From NCBI RefSeq assembly GCF_001757105.1, contig NZ_MDHN01000008.1, positions 62,001 through 126,000 of the forward strand: 64,000 nucleotides of DNA, written 5' to 3'. The stretch comes from Alteromonas confluentis. Lineage in GTDB: Bacteria; Pseudomonadota; Gammaproteobacteria; Enterobacterales; Alteromonadaceae. The notes beneath the pieces are model-generated. The model saw nothing but the letters and a program-made list of their open reading frames with translations. It made no database searches and was not told the origin of the DNA. The position numbers and the translations under genes were made by a program. Below are positions 32,824-42,622 of the stretch, piece by piece (within the stretch, counting starts at the first letter, position 1; each line of letters starts with the position of its first letter).

Positions 32824-34383
32824 TTAGCTTAACCAGTCCGGCAGGTAAATCACTGTTAATGTAAGAATACCTGACCATGCGACTAAAACCGCTGCTGCTT
32901 GATAGCTGATTCCTCTAACCGACGCAAGTTTGTGTGCGTTGTCGTTGGGTAAAATAAAACTCGATAACCCTGCTACAACCAGCGTAATGACAAAGCCAAT
33001 GAGGTTCCACCAGAACCAGAAAAGAGTACTGTCGCTGAGCCATAAAAAGACATTGGTGCCCACACCGGCTAACAGCCCAATATTCATCGCAACCGGAGAA
33101 ATTTTGCGGCTGTGTATGCCTGCAAGGAAGGTGGCTAAAACTGGACCATAAAACACCGAACCAATTTTGTTGATGGCTTCAATGACCGTAGGCGCAATAT
33201 TGCCTGCGTATAGCGAAAGTACCAGTGTGATTAATCCCCACACTGTACCTGCGATGCGTGCCCGTTTCAGGTAACTTTCATCGTCGGGCTTTGCGCCAGT
33301 GACGCGGCAGATGTCTTCCGTAGTTACCGCGGCAAGGCTATTGATGGCAGAACTTAGCGAAGACATGGCCGCCGCCAGAATCGCCACCACAAGAATACCG
33401 ACAATGCCCGCAGGCAAATAATTAACGATAAAGATCGGCATCATCCAGTCTGGCTCGTCAGCGGGGATCTGCGCTTGTAATTCCGGGGTAGACAGCACCA
33501 CTGCGCCAATCACTAACCCCGCAGCGCAATACAGCACGGTGATGGGGAAACGCAGAAAAGCGACAGTGAGCAGCATCTTTTTTAAATCGCTGATACTGTG
33601 ACTGGACAGCGAACGCTGCGCCTCGGACTGGTCGCAGCCATAGTAGGAAGCGTAAAGCACCAGTCCGCCAAAAATCATCGGCAGCAAACCAAAGTCGCTG
33701 CCATCAAGGCCCGCGGTTTCTGTGTTCGCAGCCTGCAAGCGTTCTGAAGGAATGATGTTCATGACTTGCTGCCAGCCACCGGCGGCGTCCAGACCAGCCC
33801 ACAGACATAATCCTGCACCGGCAACAATTAACACCATCTGAATCGCATCGCCATAAACCACCGCTTTCATACCGCCCATGGCAGAATAAATCAGCGTAAT
33901 GACCCCAATGATTAAAATGGCGTGAAGTTGGTTCAGCCCCATGGTGCCTTGCAGGATAAGGCTAATGGCATAAATCATAATGGCGGTGGCAAAGGAGCGA
34001 CTTATCTGGAACACAAAACTGATAAGCAGACGAGTGGACCGGGAAAACCGCTGTTCTAGATAATCGTACACACTCACCACACCGGCATTGTGCAAGGTGG
34101 GGAGCAAGCGCCATAGCATAATGATAACGGCAAGGGGCAGGGCAAGTTCGTAACTTAACCAAATCAGTCCGCCACCTTCACGAAGCCCAACAAATGCGGG
34201 GGCTGAAATAAAACTGATAGCCGAAAGTTGGGTAGCCATCACTGAAAGCGTGAGTGTGGGCCAGGCCAGAGAACGTCCACCGAGAAAGTATTCCTGGCCG
34301 CTTTCCTGATGACGGAATCGTAACCCCAGCCAGAGCAAGCCAAGTAAATAGAGTCCTACAATGAGGTAGTCGAGCCAGGTCAT
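32824..34383 (-). CDS. sodium:solute symporter (SSS family)
   Basis: A 519-residue inner-membrane protein with about 13-14 hydrophobic segments. The SSS signature is visible around GGMKAVVYGDAIQMV and AAMSSLSSAINSLAAV, the latter carrying the conserved sodium-site Ser residues. The family imports sugars, amino acids, carboxylates or sialic acid with sodium. The dgc genes are nearby but separated by the FMN reductase and two gaps, so a D-glutamate role is only a possibility. The 200-base gap upstream shows no gene. Confidence 0.88.
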   Translation of the reverse strand: MTWLDYLIVGLYLLGLLWLGLRFRHQESGQEYFLGGRSLAWPTLTLSVMATQLSAISFISAPAFVGLREGGGLIWLSYELALPLAVIIMLWRLLPTLHNAGVVSVYDYLEQRFSRSTRLLISFVFQISRSFATAIMIYAISLILQGTMGLNQLHAILIIGVITLIYSAMGGMKAVVYGDAIQMVLIVAGAGLCLWAGLDAAGGWQQVMNIIPSERLQAANTETAGLDGSDFGLLPMIFGGLVLYASYYGCDQSEAQRSLSSHSISDLKKMLLTVAFLRFPITVLYCAAGLVIGAVVLSTPELQAQIPADEPDWMMPIFIVNYLPAGIVGILVVAILAAAMSSLSSAINSLAAVTTEDICRVTGAKPDDESYLKRARIAGTVWGLITLVLSLYAGNIAPTVIEAINKIGSVFYGPVLATFLAGIHSRKISPVAMNIGLLAGVGTNVFLWLSDSTLFWFWWNLIGFVITLVVAGLSSFILPNDNAHKLASVRGISYQAAAVLVAWSGILTLTVIYLPDWLS

Positions 34384-34535
34384 CCTTTTCCCCTTTTTTA
34401 TTATCTACGGATAAGTTCGCAAAATACCGTTTACTGCTCAGGCACTTCACCACCTTAGCACAGCAAGTCGCTGAATTGTGGTTGGGATTTATACCGATGG
34501 CGATGGGGAATTGTTCAACAAAGGGCAGGAAACAA

Positions 34536-34558
34536 AAAAGGCAGCCAAGCTGCCTTTT
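34536..34558 (-). terminator. terminator downstream of the FMN reductase gene
   Basis: AAAAGGCAGC pairs with GCTGCCTTTT around CAA, with six U on the minus strand, 26 bases after the stop. Confidence 0.85.
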
Positions 34559-34583
34559 AAATCTAACAAGAAGAACGTGTTGA

Positions 34584-35111
34584 TTAAGCGGTTAACTTAG
34601 CAACGGCTTCTTTCAATTCTGCATTTACTGCGTCATCGGTTACTTTACCGGCTTCTACGTCGAATACATCGTAGAAGTTAGGCACGGATACGCTGGCTTT
34701 TACGTTACCGGCAAAGAATTCTGCAGAGGCCACTGCTGCGCCAAGCACTGATTTCGCGCCACCTGGACCTGGTGATGTTGACAGGTAAACAGCGGGTTTA
34801 TGCGCGTATACTTCGCGATTAGTTCGGCTCGCCCAATCGAATAAGCTCTTATAAGCCGCTGGATAATGGCCGTTGTGCTCTGCAAAAGAAATAACCAGCG
34901 CATCGGCGGAAGCGATATCTGCAAGAAATTGTTTAGCCTGTTCAGGGCTGCCCAGTTCTTCTTCGCGATCTTGAGTGTAAAGCGGCATCTCGTAATCGTT
35001 GATATCGAGTACCTTTACTTCTGCGCCGTCGATGAGACCGGCAACATAAGTCGCTAACGCTTTGTTAATAGAGGTTTTGTGAGTACTGGCACCAAAAGCT
35101 ACAACTTTCAT
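34584..35111 (-). CDS. NADPH-dependent FMN reductase family protein
   Basis: A 175-residue flavodoxin-like reductase: FGASTHKTSINKAL at residues 6-19 binds the FMN phosphate, EHNGHYPAAYKSLFDW near 78 and STSPGPGGAKSVLG near 111 are the other FMN contacts, typical of the azoreductase/chromate-reductase group. Likely a cytosolic quinone or azo-type reductase. Its start lies about 80 bases downstream of a perfect 9-bp inverted repeat that may be an operator. Monocistronic with a good terminator. Confidence 0.87.
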   Translation of the reverse strand: MKVVAFGASTHKTSINKALATYVAGLIDGAEVKVLDINDYEMPLYTQDREEELGSPEQAKQFLADIASADALVISFAEHNGHYPAAYKSLFDWASRTNREVYAHKPAVYLSTSPGPGGAKSVLGAAVASAEFFAGNVKASVSVPNFYDVFDVEAGKVTDDAVNAELKEAVAKLTA

Positions 35112-35191
35112 TTATTAAAATCCTTTCTGAGTTTCTGTTCACTATACAATACGGTTTTTCACGCTTTTGGGTAATTGCTAAATACCAGACA

Positions 35192-35220
35192 AAACGTTCG
35201 ATTTTATGAAACGAACGTTT
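35192..35220. promoter_or_regulatory. inverted repeat upstream of the FMN reductase gene
   Basis: AAACGTTCG-N11-CGAACGTTT, perfect 9-base arms, each with a palindromic AACGTT centre. Located 81 bases before the reductase ATG and 92 bases downstream of the dgcA stop. Probable operator for an unidentified regulator. Confidence 0.55.
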
Positions 35221-35311
35221 ACCTCAACATGATCATCCGTAATTTGTATGAATTCCGCGTTGCCAAAGAGTGATGGATGGCGTTTTGTACGCACCGTAAT
35301 TTAGTGCCAGC

Positions 35312-36301
35312 CTATTTCACACCCCACAGGAATGGCGAAGGCTGCCACATTTTCCCGGCGCTAAAACTGAACCCGTTCGGGCGATCGTCTGCAATCAACA
35401 GTGGGCCATCGAGGTCGACAAATTCTGCGCCCTCACACAGTAAATAAGCGGGAGCCATCGCCAGTGATGTGCCCACCATACAACCTACCATTACCGTAAA
35501 TCCCAGTTCTCTGGCGCGTTGAAGTAGGTCAATGGCTTCGCTCAGGCCGCCAGTTTTGTCCAGCTTAATGTTAACGCTCTGGTAACGCTTACGTAGTGTT
35601 TCGAGATTATCTGCGGTATGACAGGATTCATCGGCACAAAGCGGTATTGGGCATTCATAGCCTTCCAGCGCCGCGTCTTCTGCAGCTGGCAATGGTTGCT
35701 CTATCAATACGACATTGCAGGCTTTCAGTTGGTCGGCAACGGCTTTAAGCACATCCACTGACCAGCCTTCATTAGCGTCTACAATTAGTTGACTGTTTGG
35801 TGTGACCTGATGAATTGCGGCAATCTTTTCCACTACCGCTTCGGGGTCAAGTTTCACCTTTATTACCGGAGCGCCAGCCAGTTTACGTGCTGACGCCTGC
35901 ATGTTCTCAACCGAATCTACGCTAATGGTTTGTGCGGTCACGCACATTTCAGGCAGCGTTAACTCCGTTAGTTCTGCCACCGACTTTCCACTGATTTTGG
36001 CGCGTAAATCCCAAAATGCACAGTCCAGGGCATTACGGGCAGAGCCCGCTTTTAGTAAATCGGGTAATAATGCGTGGTCTTCCACATAACGCAGCTTTCC
36101 CTTTACCGACTCAAGTTCAGCAGTCACCGATTCAATGGATTCGCCATAGCGGCCATAAGGTACAGATTCGCCCTGACCAGTAAAGTGACCGTCGCTAACG
36201 GTCACACGAATCACTTCTGCAGCGGTTTTCTCACCGCGGGAAATACGAAACACTTCCGCCAGGGTGAAGCTCTCGTGGTAAACAGAAATGGTTAAGGCCA
36301 T
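35312..36301 (-). CDS. dgcA: N-acetyl-D-glutamate racemase DgcA (dipeptide epimerase-like enolase superfamily)
   Basis: A 329-residue enolase-superfamily enzyme of the L-Ala-D/L-Glu epimerase group: catalytic KVK in PVIKVKLD near 150, metal ligands in VDANEGW, IEQPLP and CADES, and the second catalytic Lys in NIKLDKTGG near 249. Beside a DUF1611 gene this matches the marine D-glutamate pathway, where DgcN acetylates D-glutamate and DgcA racemises the product. The start overlaps the dgcN stop by one base, so translation is coupled. Dipeptide epimerase activity remains an alternative. Confidence 0.85.
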   Translation of the reverse strand: MALTISVYHESFTLAEVFRISRGEKTAAEVIRVTVSDGHFTGQGESVPYGRYGESIESVTAELESVKGKLRYVEDHALLPDLLKAGSARNALDCAFWDLRAKISGKSVAELTELTLPEMCVTAQTISVDSVENMQASARKLAGAPVIKVKLDPEAVVEKIAAIHQVTPNSQLIVDANEGWSVDVLKAVADQLKACNVVLIEQPLPAAEDAALEGYECPIPLCADESCHTADNLETLRKRYQSVNIKLDKTGGLSEAIDLLQRARELGFTVMVGCMVGTSLAMAPAYLLCEGAEFVDLDGPLLIADDRPNGFSFSAGKMWQPSPFLWGVK

Positions 36302-37296
36302 TAGAGCGCACCAACAATGTTGCTTACACCAAATCGCACCGGATCAGTACACGGTAGGCCCAATTTTTGGCTGATATCTTCACAGTATTGCCGCGCCTCT
36401 TCCTCACTCACACTTGACGTGTTTACGGCAATACCAACAACCTTCACATCGGGGTTGGTCAGGCTGGCAGCCTTAGTGGTCATTTCAATTACATCCTCAA
36501 GGGTGGGTTGAGGGTAGTGGGGTAATCCGCGCATATGTGAGCGGTTTAGTGCATGACAAATTACCAGTGCGTCAGGCTGGGAACCGTGCAACAAGCCCAG
36601 AGACACACCAGCAAATGCCGGGTGAGATAATGAACCCTGGCCTTCGATGATGTCCCAGTGATCATCGTCGTTATCCGGGCTTAAGGTTTCTACCGCACCG
36701 GAAATAAAGTCGGCTACCACGCAATCGATAGCGACGCCTTCACCTGCCACCAAAATACCGCTTTGTCCGGTGGCTCTGAACGTGGCTTTCTTGCCCGCCT
36801 CATTGAGTGCTCTGGTAAGCGACAAAGAGGTATACATTTTTCCTACCGAACAGTCGGTGCCCACGGTAAGTAAGCGTTTTCCACTGCGCTTGATACCTTT
36901 ACCGGTTTTAAAACGGGTGGTGGGATGACGAATATCAATAAGCTGTCTATCAATACGGCTTGCGGCTTCAACTACGGCGGGAATGTTAGTGAGCTTGTCG
37001 TGCAGGCCGCTCACTACGTGCATACCTGCCTCAATTGCCTCAACAATGGTGGGAACCCAGGCTTCATCAATAAAGCCGCCGCTATTGGCAAAGCCGAGTA
37101 CGAATGTGTTTGCGCCCTGAGACACCGCTTCATTGATAGTCATTGCAGGTAAGCCGGTAGATACCTCGCAGCCAGGAAGCGCGTATTCGCCAATGCAGGC
37201 ATCTGGGTTCCAGTCGGCCACACTTTTGGCCATTTTGATACTCAGCGGGTCGGTCGCATCACCGATAAACAACAGGTACGGCGGGGTTAAGATCAT
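36301..37296 (-). CDS. dgcN: D-glutamate N-acetyltransferase DgcN (DUF1611)
   Basis: A 331-residue soluble protein of the DUF1611 family, with an N-terminal Rossmann-like domain and a C-terminal P-loop-like domain (VGTDCSVGKMYTSL near 150, EGQGSLSHPAF near 222). By family knowledge it transfers acetyl to D-glutamate as the first step of D-glutamate use. Start set at 37296 with GTGGAG upstream; the frame continues to 37413 but the added 39 residues form an unlikely leader. First gene of the dgcN-dgcA pair; rpoD lies 155 bases away. Confidence 0.85.
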   Translation of the reverse strand: MILTPPYLLFIGDATDPLSIKMAKSVADWNPDACIGEYALPGCEVSTGLPAMTINEAVSQGANTFVLGFANSGGFIDEAWVPTIVEAIEAGMHVVSGLHDKLTNIPAVVEAASRIDRQLIDIRHPTTRFKTGKGIKRSGKRLLTVGTDCSVGKMYTSLSLTRALNEAGKKATFRATGQSGILVAGEGVAIDCVVADFISGAVETLSPDNDDDHWDIIEGQGSLSHPAFAGVSLGLLHGSQPDALVICHALNRSHMRGLPHYPQPTLEDVIEMTTKAASLTNPDVKVVGIAVNTSSVSEEEARQYCEDISQKLGLPCTDPVRFGVSNIVGAL

Positions 37297-37403
37297 CGTT
37301 ACTCCACAAACCATTAATAGTAAGAGACCATTTAAAGGAAAGCGGGTGGGGAATACAAGCGGGAAACTGCTAGTGGAAAGTGATATGCGACAATCTTCAT
37401 ACA

Positions 37404-37430
37404 AAAAAGCCACCGAATCGGTGGCTTTTT
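37404..37430 (-). terminator. rpoD terminator
   Basis: AAAAAGCCACC pairs with GGTGGCTTTTT around GAATC; a U-run follows on the minus strand, 21 bases beyond the rpoD stop. Confidence 0.9.
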
Positions 37431-37451
37431 CAAAGGATTGTACCTGAACGA

Positions 37452-39293
37452 TTACTCGTCGAGGAAGCTGCGTAACTGCTCAGAGCGGCTTGGGTGACGC
37501 AGTTTGCGTAACGCCTTCGCTTCAATCTGACGGATACGCTCACGGGTAACGTCGAACTGTTTACCTACTTCTTCCAACGTGTGGTCGGTGTTCATATCGA
37601 TACCGAAACGCATACGCAGTACTTTTGCTTCACGGGCTGTCAGACCGGCCAGGACTTCCTGGGTTGCGTCTTTCAGGCTGCCGCCGGTAGCTGAATCGAG
37701 GGGCTGAATAATGGTGCTGTCCTCGATAAAGTCACCCAGATGCGAATCTTCATCATCACCGATTGGGGTTTCCATGGAGATAGGCTCTTTCGCAATCTTA
37801 AGCACTTTACGGATTTTATCTTCCGGCATTGCCATACGTTCTGACAATTCTTCCGGTGTAGGCTCGCGACCCATTTCCTGAAGCATCTGACGAGAGATAC
37901 GGTTCAGTTTGTTAATGGTTTCAATCATGTGAACCGGAATACGGATAGTCCGCGCCTGGTCAGCGATTGAACGGGTGATTGCCTGACGAATCCACCATGT
38001 CGCGTAAGTTGAGAACTTATAACCACGACGGTATTCGAACTTATCTACCGCTTTCATCAGACCGATGTTACCTTCCTGAATCAGATCCAGGAATTGAAGA
38101 CCACGGTTGGTGTATTTTTTCGCGATTGAAATAACCAGACGTAAGTTCGCCTCAACCATTTCTTTCTTCGCACGACGGGCTTTCGCCTCACCAATAGACA
38201 TACGACGGTTAATGTCTTTAATGTCAGCGATAACCAGACCAGTTTCCTGCTCTACGCTGTTCATCTTAGAGATTGAACGCTCGATGTCTTCTTTATGATT
38301 TTCCAGCAGACCGGTATACGCCGCACCTGAAGCCAGTGTCGCCTTTAACCAGTCGGTGGTGGTTTCGTTGCCAGCAAATGCCTTGATGAAGTCTTTCTTC
38401 GGCATCTTCGCGTTCACAACGCAGTACTTCATGACAAGACGTTCTTGAATGCGCACTTTGTCCATCATGTCGCGCATGTTTTTAACCATGCGATCGAACT
38501 GCTTCGGCACCAGACGGAATTCTTTGAAAATCTCACTCAGAACATTAATTTGTTCACGTGATTTTTTATCAGAACGACCGTTAGTTTCAATCACTTCGCG
38601 GGTTTTCAGATATTGCTCACGGAGCAGGGCGAATTTCTCGCGCGCTAATTCCGGATCAACACCGCTGTCATCGTCATCACTGTCGTCGTCATCGTCGTCG
38701 CTGTCATCATCGTCTTCGTCGTCCAACTCTTCAGCTGGAAGCTCAGAACCGATGTGCGTAGCCGTTGGCGCGAGATCCTGATCATCGTTAGGGTCAACGA
38801 AACCAGAGATAATATCGCCTAGGCGAATTTCTTCTGCTTCGTACAAGTCCCACTGTTCCAGCAAGTAAGTAATTGCTTCAGGGTACTCAGCAACAGAACA
38901 CTGAACCTGGTTGATACCGTCTTCAATACGCTTAGCGATTTCAATTTCGCCTTCACGGGTAAGCAGTTCTACGGTACCCATCTCACGCATGTACATGCGA
39001 ACCGGGTCAGTGGTGCGGCCGATTTCACTCTCAACGGTAGCCAGTGCCTGCGCAGCAGCTTCGGCAGCGTCTTCATCGGCAGTGGTTTCTTGCATCAGCA
39101 GTTCGTCTGAGTCTGGGGCAGATTCTGAAACCTGGATCCCCATATCGTTAATCATGCTGATGATGTCTTCGATTTGATCGGAATCGACGATATCTTGTGG
39201 CAGGTGGTCGTTAACCTCTGCAAAAGTTAAGTAACCTTGTTCTTTACCTTTTGCAATAAGGAGTTTAATCTGAGACTGCTTGCTTTGAGCCAT
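37452..39293 (-). CDS. rpoD: RNA polymerase primary sigma factor RpoD (sigma-70)
   Basis: A 613-residue sigma-70: region 1.1 ([19 protein letters not shown]), region 1.2 ([21 protein letters not shown]), a non-conserved region with an Asp/Ser run ([19 protein letters not shown]) near residues 187-205, region 2 ([17 protein letters not shown]), region 3 and region 4 ([18 protein letters not shown] with the helix-turn-helix [14 protein letters not shown]). Start taken at 39293 (MAQSKQSQ), matching other RpoD N-termini. Last gene of the rpsU-yqeY-dnaG-rpoD block, with its own promoter and terminator. The Asp run comes from a GAC/GAT triplet tract at 38655-38725. Confidence 0.97.
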   Translation of the reverse strand: MAQSKQSQIKLLIAKGKEQGYLTFAEVNDHLPQDIVDSDQIEDIISMINDMGIQVSESAPDSDELLMQETTADEDAAEAAAQALATVESEIGRTTDPVRMYMREMGTVELLTREGEIEIAKRIEDGINQVQCSVAEYPEAITYLLEQWDLYEAEEIRLGDIISGFVDPNDDQDLAPTATHIGSELPAEELDDEDDDDSDDDDDDSDDDDSGVDPELAREKFALLREQYLKTREVIETNGRSDKKSREQINVLSEIFKEFRLVPKQFDRMVKNMRDMMDKVRIQERLVMKYCVVNAKMPKKDFIKAFAGNETTTDWLKATLASGAAYTGLLENHKEDIERSISKMNSVEQETGLVIADIKDINRRMSIGEAKARRAKKEMVEANLRLVISIAKKYTNRGLQFLDLIQEGNIGLMKAVDKFEYRRGYKFSTYATWWIRQAITRSIADQARTIRIPVHMIETINKLNRISRQMLQEMGREPTPEELSERMAMPEDKIRKVLKIAKEPISMETPIGDDEDSHLGDFIEDSTIIQPLDSATGGSLKDATQEVLAGLTAREAKVLRMRFGIDMNTDHTLEEVGKQFDVTRERIRQIEAKALRKLRHPSRSEQLRSFLDE

Positions 39294-39517
39294 ATAACCT
39301 ACACTTCTCACATTTAATTAATAAGCAAAAAAGCACGTCCAAGCACCGGAATTTTCCGTCTTGTCCATGCTTGCTGTCGTTTGTTACCGCACCTGTCAGA
39401 ACATCGGCTATTGTAATTTAGGCCTGTTTTATGCATAGTAATCAAAAGCTAATACTTTGATTGTCGCATCAGGGGCAGCCCGATGTTTGATTCAATTCTG
39501 TTTGTGGCGAATTAGCC

Positions 39518-39547
39518 AGTATAACAGGAAAACGTTAAATTTGACCA
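39518..39547 (-). promoter_or_regulatory. candidate rpoD promoter
   Basis: On the minus strand TGGTCA (39542-39547), an 18-base spacer, then TATACT (39518-39523), in the dnaG-rpoD gap. E. coli rpoD also has internal promoters at this place. Confidence 0.45.
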
Positions 39548-39583
39548 GACGTTCAGCGCGATTTTTCGCCAGAACGAAAGCAT

Positions 39584-41359
39584 TTATAGCTTTTGACGCT
39601 CTTTCATCAGTAAGGTCAGTTCAGTCTTCTCTTCCTGTGACAAGGGTTGCATACGCGATCGGGAGATCAATGTTTCAATCCTGCTATCGAAATGCCAATC
39701 GAGCAACTTTGCAAAACTGTCGCAATATACTGTCTCTGCATCGTCATCCTTTATCAGGTGTTCCTGCAACAGTAACTTCGCGATGACAGGAGAATGGGGA
39801 TGGTCGCGGAAGTTTTCAAGGACCTGGGCGGTAGTTGACTGTGGATTATTTACACAGAACTGGTGTATATCCACAAGTACGTTAATGCCGGGCACACCAC
39901 TGTGAGCTAAAACTACTGGCGCGCATTCGGGATGTCCAGCCGCCAGGGCAGGGTTATCCAGTAATAATCGAACCATGGTCCGCACCGGCGAAATCTGGGT
40001 TTTTTGCTGGGTGTAGCTGGAATGTTTAGGTTTGGCTGAAGCCTGATTCGCCTGTTGCATATCTTGTTGCAGACGAAAACGGTCGTACTCACCCACGTGT
40101 TTTGCTAACTCTTCCTGCAGCATGGCTTTCTGACTATCACCCAGAACCTGATCAATCAGCGGCTGAGCTGCTGCTTTCAATGCCACCTTACCTTCAGGTG
40201 TGCCTACTTCATGTTCTTTTAGTAGTGATTCAAAGAAGAATCGGGATAAGGGCAGGGCATCATCAAGCAAATTCATGAAGGCGTCTTTACCCACCTTGCG
40301 CACCATAGTATCCGGATCTTCACCGTCGGGCAGAAACAGAAAGGTCAGTTTTACGCCGTCTTTTAATGCAGGCAGGGCATTTTCCAGTGCGCGCCAGGCT
40401 GCGTCGCGACCGGCGCGGTCACCGTCATAACAGCACACAATATGGGATGTCGCGCGCATCAACATGCTCAGATGTTCGGGTGTGGTAGCGGTACCCAATG
40501 CGGCAGTGGCAATATTGATATCGAATTGGCTTAAGGCCACCACATCCATATAGCCTTCTACAATGATGACCTTATCCAGGTGCCGCTGGCTTTGCTTGGC
40601 CTGATAAAAGCCAAACAGTTCATGCCCTTTGTGGAAAATGCGGGTTTCCGGCGAGTTAAGGTATTTCGGGCCATCGCCTTCCAGCACCCGGCCGCCAAAG
40701 CCAATGACACGTCCACGGCGATCCCGGATCGGAAACATGATCCGATCACGGAAGAAATCATAGGTTTTGCCGCGATCATTCTGGTTTACCAGCTTCAAAT
40801 CGATTAATTGCTTAACACGCTCGTGTTCTTTGCCGAAGGTTTTTAATACACCATCCCACTCCGACGGTGCATAACCAATTTCCCAGTGTTTGACTATATC
40901 ACCGGACAGTCCGCGGCCTTTAAGATAATCAATGGCTTTCTGGCTGTTCGCGTGTTGGCGAAGCTGTTGCTGAAAATAGCGGGCCACGCTTTCCATCAAG
41001 GCGTAGTCGTCTTGCTGTTGCTGACGCTTTTCTTCGCTCATGACCGGGCGGCTGCTTTGCTCCCGGGGCACTTCGAGGCCATGAATTCTGGCGAGTTCTT
41101 CAATGGCTTCAACAAACTCAAGGCGGTCAAATTCCATGATGAAGGAAATTGCGTTGCCATGGGCACCACAACCAAAACAGTGATAAAACTGCTTATCCTG
41201 GCTTACCGTAAAGGACGGGGTTTTTTCGTTGTGAAAGGGGCAACAGGCTTGATAATTTCTGCCGGCTTTTTTCAGCTTCACACGACTGTCTACAATGTCG
41301 ACCACATCGCTACGGGCCAACAGATCATCAATAAAATCGCGTGGAATTCTTCCGGACAT
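39584..41359 (-). CDS. dnaG: DNA primase
   Basis: A 591-residue primase that makes RNA primers at the replication fork. Zinc-binding domain with CCPFHNEKTPSF near 40 and CFGCGAHGN near 61; TOPRIM catalytic core with VIIVEGYMDVVAL near 264 (Glu) and CYDGDRAGRDAAWR near 309 (Asp-x-Asp); C-terminal helicase-binding domain (about 430-591). Length fits the family. Part of the macromolecular-synthesis block, 210 bases downstream of yqeY. A terminator lies just upstream at 41517-41547, so dnaG needs readthrough or its own promoter. Confidence 0.96.
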   Translation of the reverse strand: MSGRIPRDFIDDLLARSDVVDIVDSRVKLKKAGRNYQACCPFHNEKTPSFTVSQDKQFYHCFGCGAHGNAISFIMEFDRLEFVEAIEELARIHGLEVPREQSSRPVMSEEKRQQQQDDYALMESVARYFQQQLRQHANSQKAIDYLKGRGLSGDIVKHWEIGYAPSEWDGVLKTFGKEHERVKQLIDLKLVNQNDRGKTYDFFRDRIMFPIRDRRGRVIGFGGRVLEGDGPKYLNSPETRIFHKGHELFGFYQAKQSQRHLDKVIIVEGYMDVVALSQFDINIATAALGTATTPEHLSMLMRATSHIVCCYDGDRAGRDAAWRALENALPALKDGVKLTFLFLPDGEDPDTMVRKVGKDAFMNLLDDALPLSRFFFESLLKEHEVGTPEGKVALKAAAQPLIDQVLGDSQKAMLQEELAKHVGEYDRFRLQQDMQQANQASAKPKHSSYTQQKTQISPVRTMVRLLLDNPALAAGHPECAPVVLAHSGVPGINVLVDIHQFCVNNPQSTTAQVLENFRDHPHSPVIAKLLLQEHLIKDDDAETVYCDSFAKLLDWHFDSRIETLISRSRMQPLSQEEKTELTLLMKERQKL

Positions 41360-41516
41360 CAGAAACGGTAACCTACTGTTTTAAATCAAAGAGCGTGAAA
41401 AATATAAGCAGCAAACCAGGGATGTTTGCAAAATCCTGTATCAGCAGAATGCCAGATACTTTAATCAGGGGATGTGCGCGGTGCAACCAAATAATGTTTT
41501 CGTGCCACAAATAAAA

Positions 41517-41547
41517 CAGCGGCTGAAACATGCTGTTTCAGCCGCTG
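41517..41547 (-). terminator. terminator between yqeY and dnaG
   Basis: A perfect 14-bp stem (CAGCGGCTGAAACA) with loop of three and a U-rich tail on the minus strand. E. coli has a comparable terminator between rpsU and dnaG that lowers dnaG expression. Confidence 0.88.
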
Positions 41548-41569
41548 CTCAGAACGCACTGCAGGGAAA

Positions 41570-42019
41570 TTACGCGTTCAGACGCGCTTTGATTTTTCCG
41601 CTCAGTGCGCCCATATTAGTACGGCCCTGAACCTTAGGTTTCAGTACACCCATCACTTTACCCATGTCCTGCATACCGGTTGCGCCGGTTTCAGTCATGG
41701 CTTCTTCAATAAGTGCAGCCACTTCATCGTCAGTCAGAGGCTGTGGCAAGAATGACTCAAGAACAACGATTTCAGCACGTTCGGTGCTGGCCAGATCGTC
41801 GCGGTTAGCCTGATCGTACTGTGCAGCTGCATCCAGACGTTGTTTAACCATCTTGGTCAGAATTGCCAGGATAGTTGGATCGTCGTCTACAGTGATTTGC
41901 TCATCGATCTCTTTTTGCTTGATAGCGGCAAGTGCCATACGAATAGTACCAAGCTTGAGCTTTTCCTTGGCGCGCATTGCGTCTTTTTGCGCGTTCTTTA
42001 AGTCATCAATTAAAGCCAT
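41570..42019 (-). CDS. yqeY: GatB/YqeY domain-containing protein
   Basis: A 149-residue soluble, helical protein of the YqeY family (GatB tail-like): starts MALIDDLKNAQKDAMRAKEKLKLGT and has QRLDAAAQYDQANRDDLA and GKVMGVLKPKVQGRTNMGAL motifs. It resembles the tRNA-binding tail of amidotransferase GatB, but its role in bacteria with GlnRS is unclear. Between rpsU and dnaG, an order seen in many gammaproteobacteria, so part of the same transcription unit. Confidence 0.93.
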   Translation of the reverse strand: MALIDDLKNAQKDAMRAKEKLKLGTIRMALAAIKQKEIDEQITVDDDPTILAILTKMVKQRLDAAAQYDQANRDDLASTERAEIVVLESFLPQPLTDDEVAALIEEAMTETGATGMQDMGKVMGVLKPKVQGRTNMGALSGKIKARLNA

Positions 42020-42082
42020 TATTTATTCTCTGTCTGATGGGCTTGGGAAGGGGCGTTACTTTTTCAGTGGGCCTTAAGACAG

Positions 42083-42106
42083 CAAAGGTGCCATAAGGCA
42101 CCTTTG
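42083..42106 (-). terminator. hairpin between rpsU and yqeY
   Basis: CAAAGGTGCC-ATAA-GGCACCTTTG, perfect 10-bp stem without a U-tract; a weak terminator or processing site. Confidence 0.5.
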
Positions 42107-42123
42107 TCAAAGCCAACACTATC

Positions 42124-42339
42124 TTAGTAGAGTTTTACGCGACGTGCGTTTTCGCGAGCCAGCTTTTTCATGTGGCGCTTTTTAGCAGCCGCTTTCTTAC
42201 GCTTACGTTCCCAAGTAGGCTTTTCGAAGAACTCACGACGACGAACTTCAGACAATACACCTGCTTTTTCACAAGAGCGCTTAAAACGACGAAGAGCGAC
42301 ATCAAACGGCTCGTTTTCTCTAACTTTAACGATAGGCAT
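42124..42339 (-). CDS. rpsU: 30S ribosomal protein S21
   Basis: A 71-residue basic protein of the 30S platform needed for initiation: [20 protein letters not shown] at the start, then [18 protein letters not shown] and the Arg/Lys tail [11 protein letters not shown], matching E. coli S21 in length and pattern. GAGGTGAG lies upstream of the ATG. First gene of the rpsU-yqeY-dnaG-rpoD block and divergent from tsaD. Confidence 0.98.
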   Translation of the reverse strand: MPIVKVRENEPFDVALRRFKRSCEKAGVLSEVRRREFFEKPTWERKRKKAAAKKRHMKKLARENARRVKLY

Positions 42340-42622
42340 TAAATTCTCACCTCAAAAATTTAGTATGTAGCCGGGCGTGGTAAAGTGTGCGCTAAATCGA
42401 CACCCGGGTTAAAAATGGTGCGAAATTCTATTCTTTTCTGAGGGAGATGTAAAGCCGGTATTGTTAAAAAATTGACCAGTGATCGTTCAAAAGTGCTCGC
42501 GATCCTGCGTTTGGGCGTTTTCTCAACGGCTTATTAGGGGTAAACTTGCCGCCCTGCTTAACAGAATCGTCTTTTATACGACGGCTAAGCAACTTCATCT
42601 GCAACGAAATACGAGGAAAACT

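Noticed and set aside
42479..42622. N-terminal extension of TsaD
   Set aside because: TsaD proteins begin at MRILGIETS; the extra 48 residues are not conserved and cover the promoter region.
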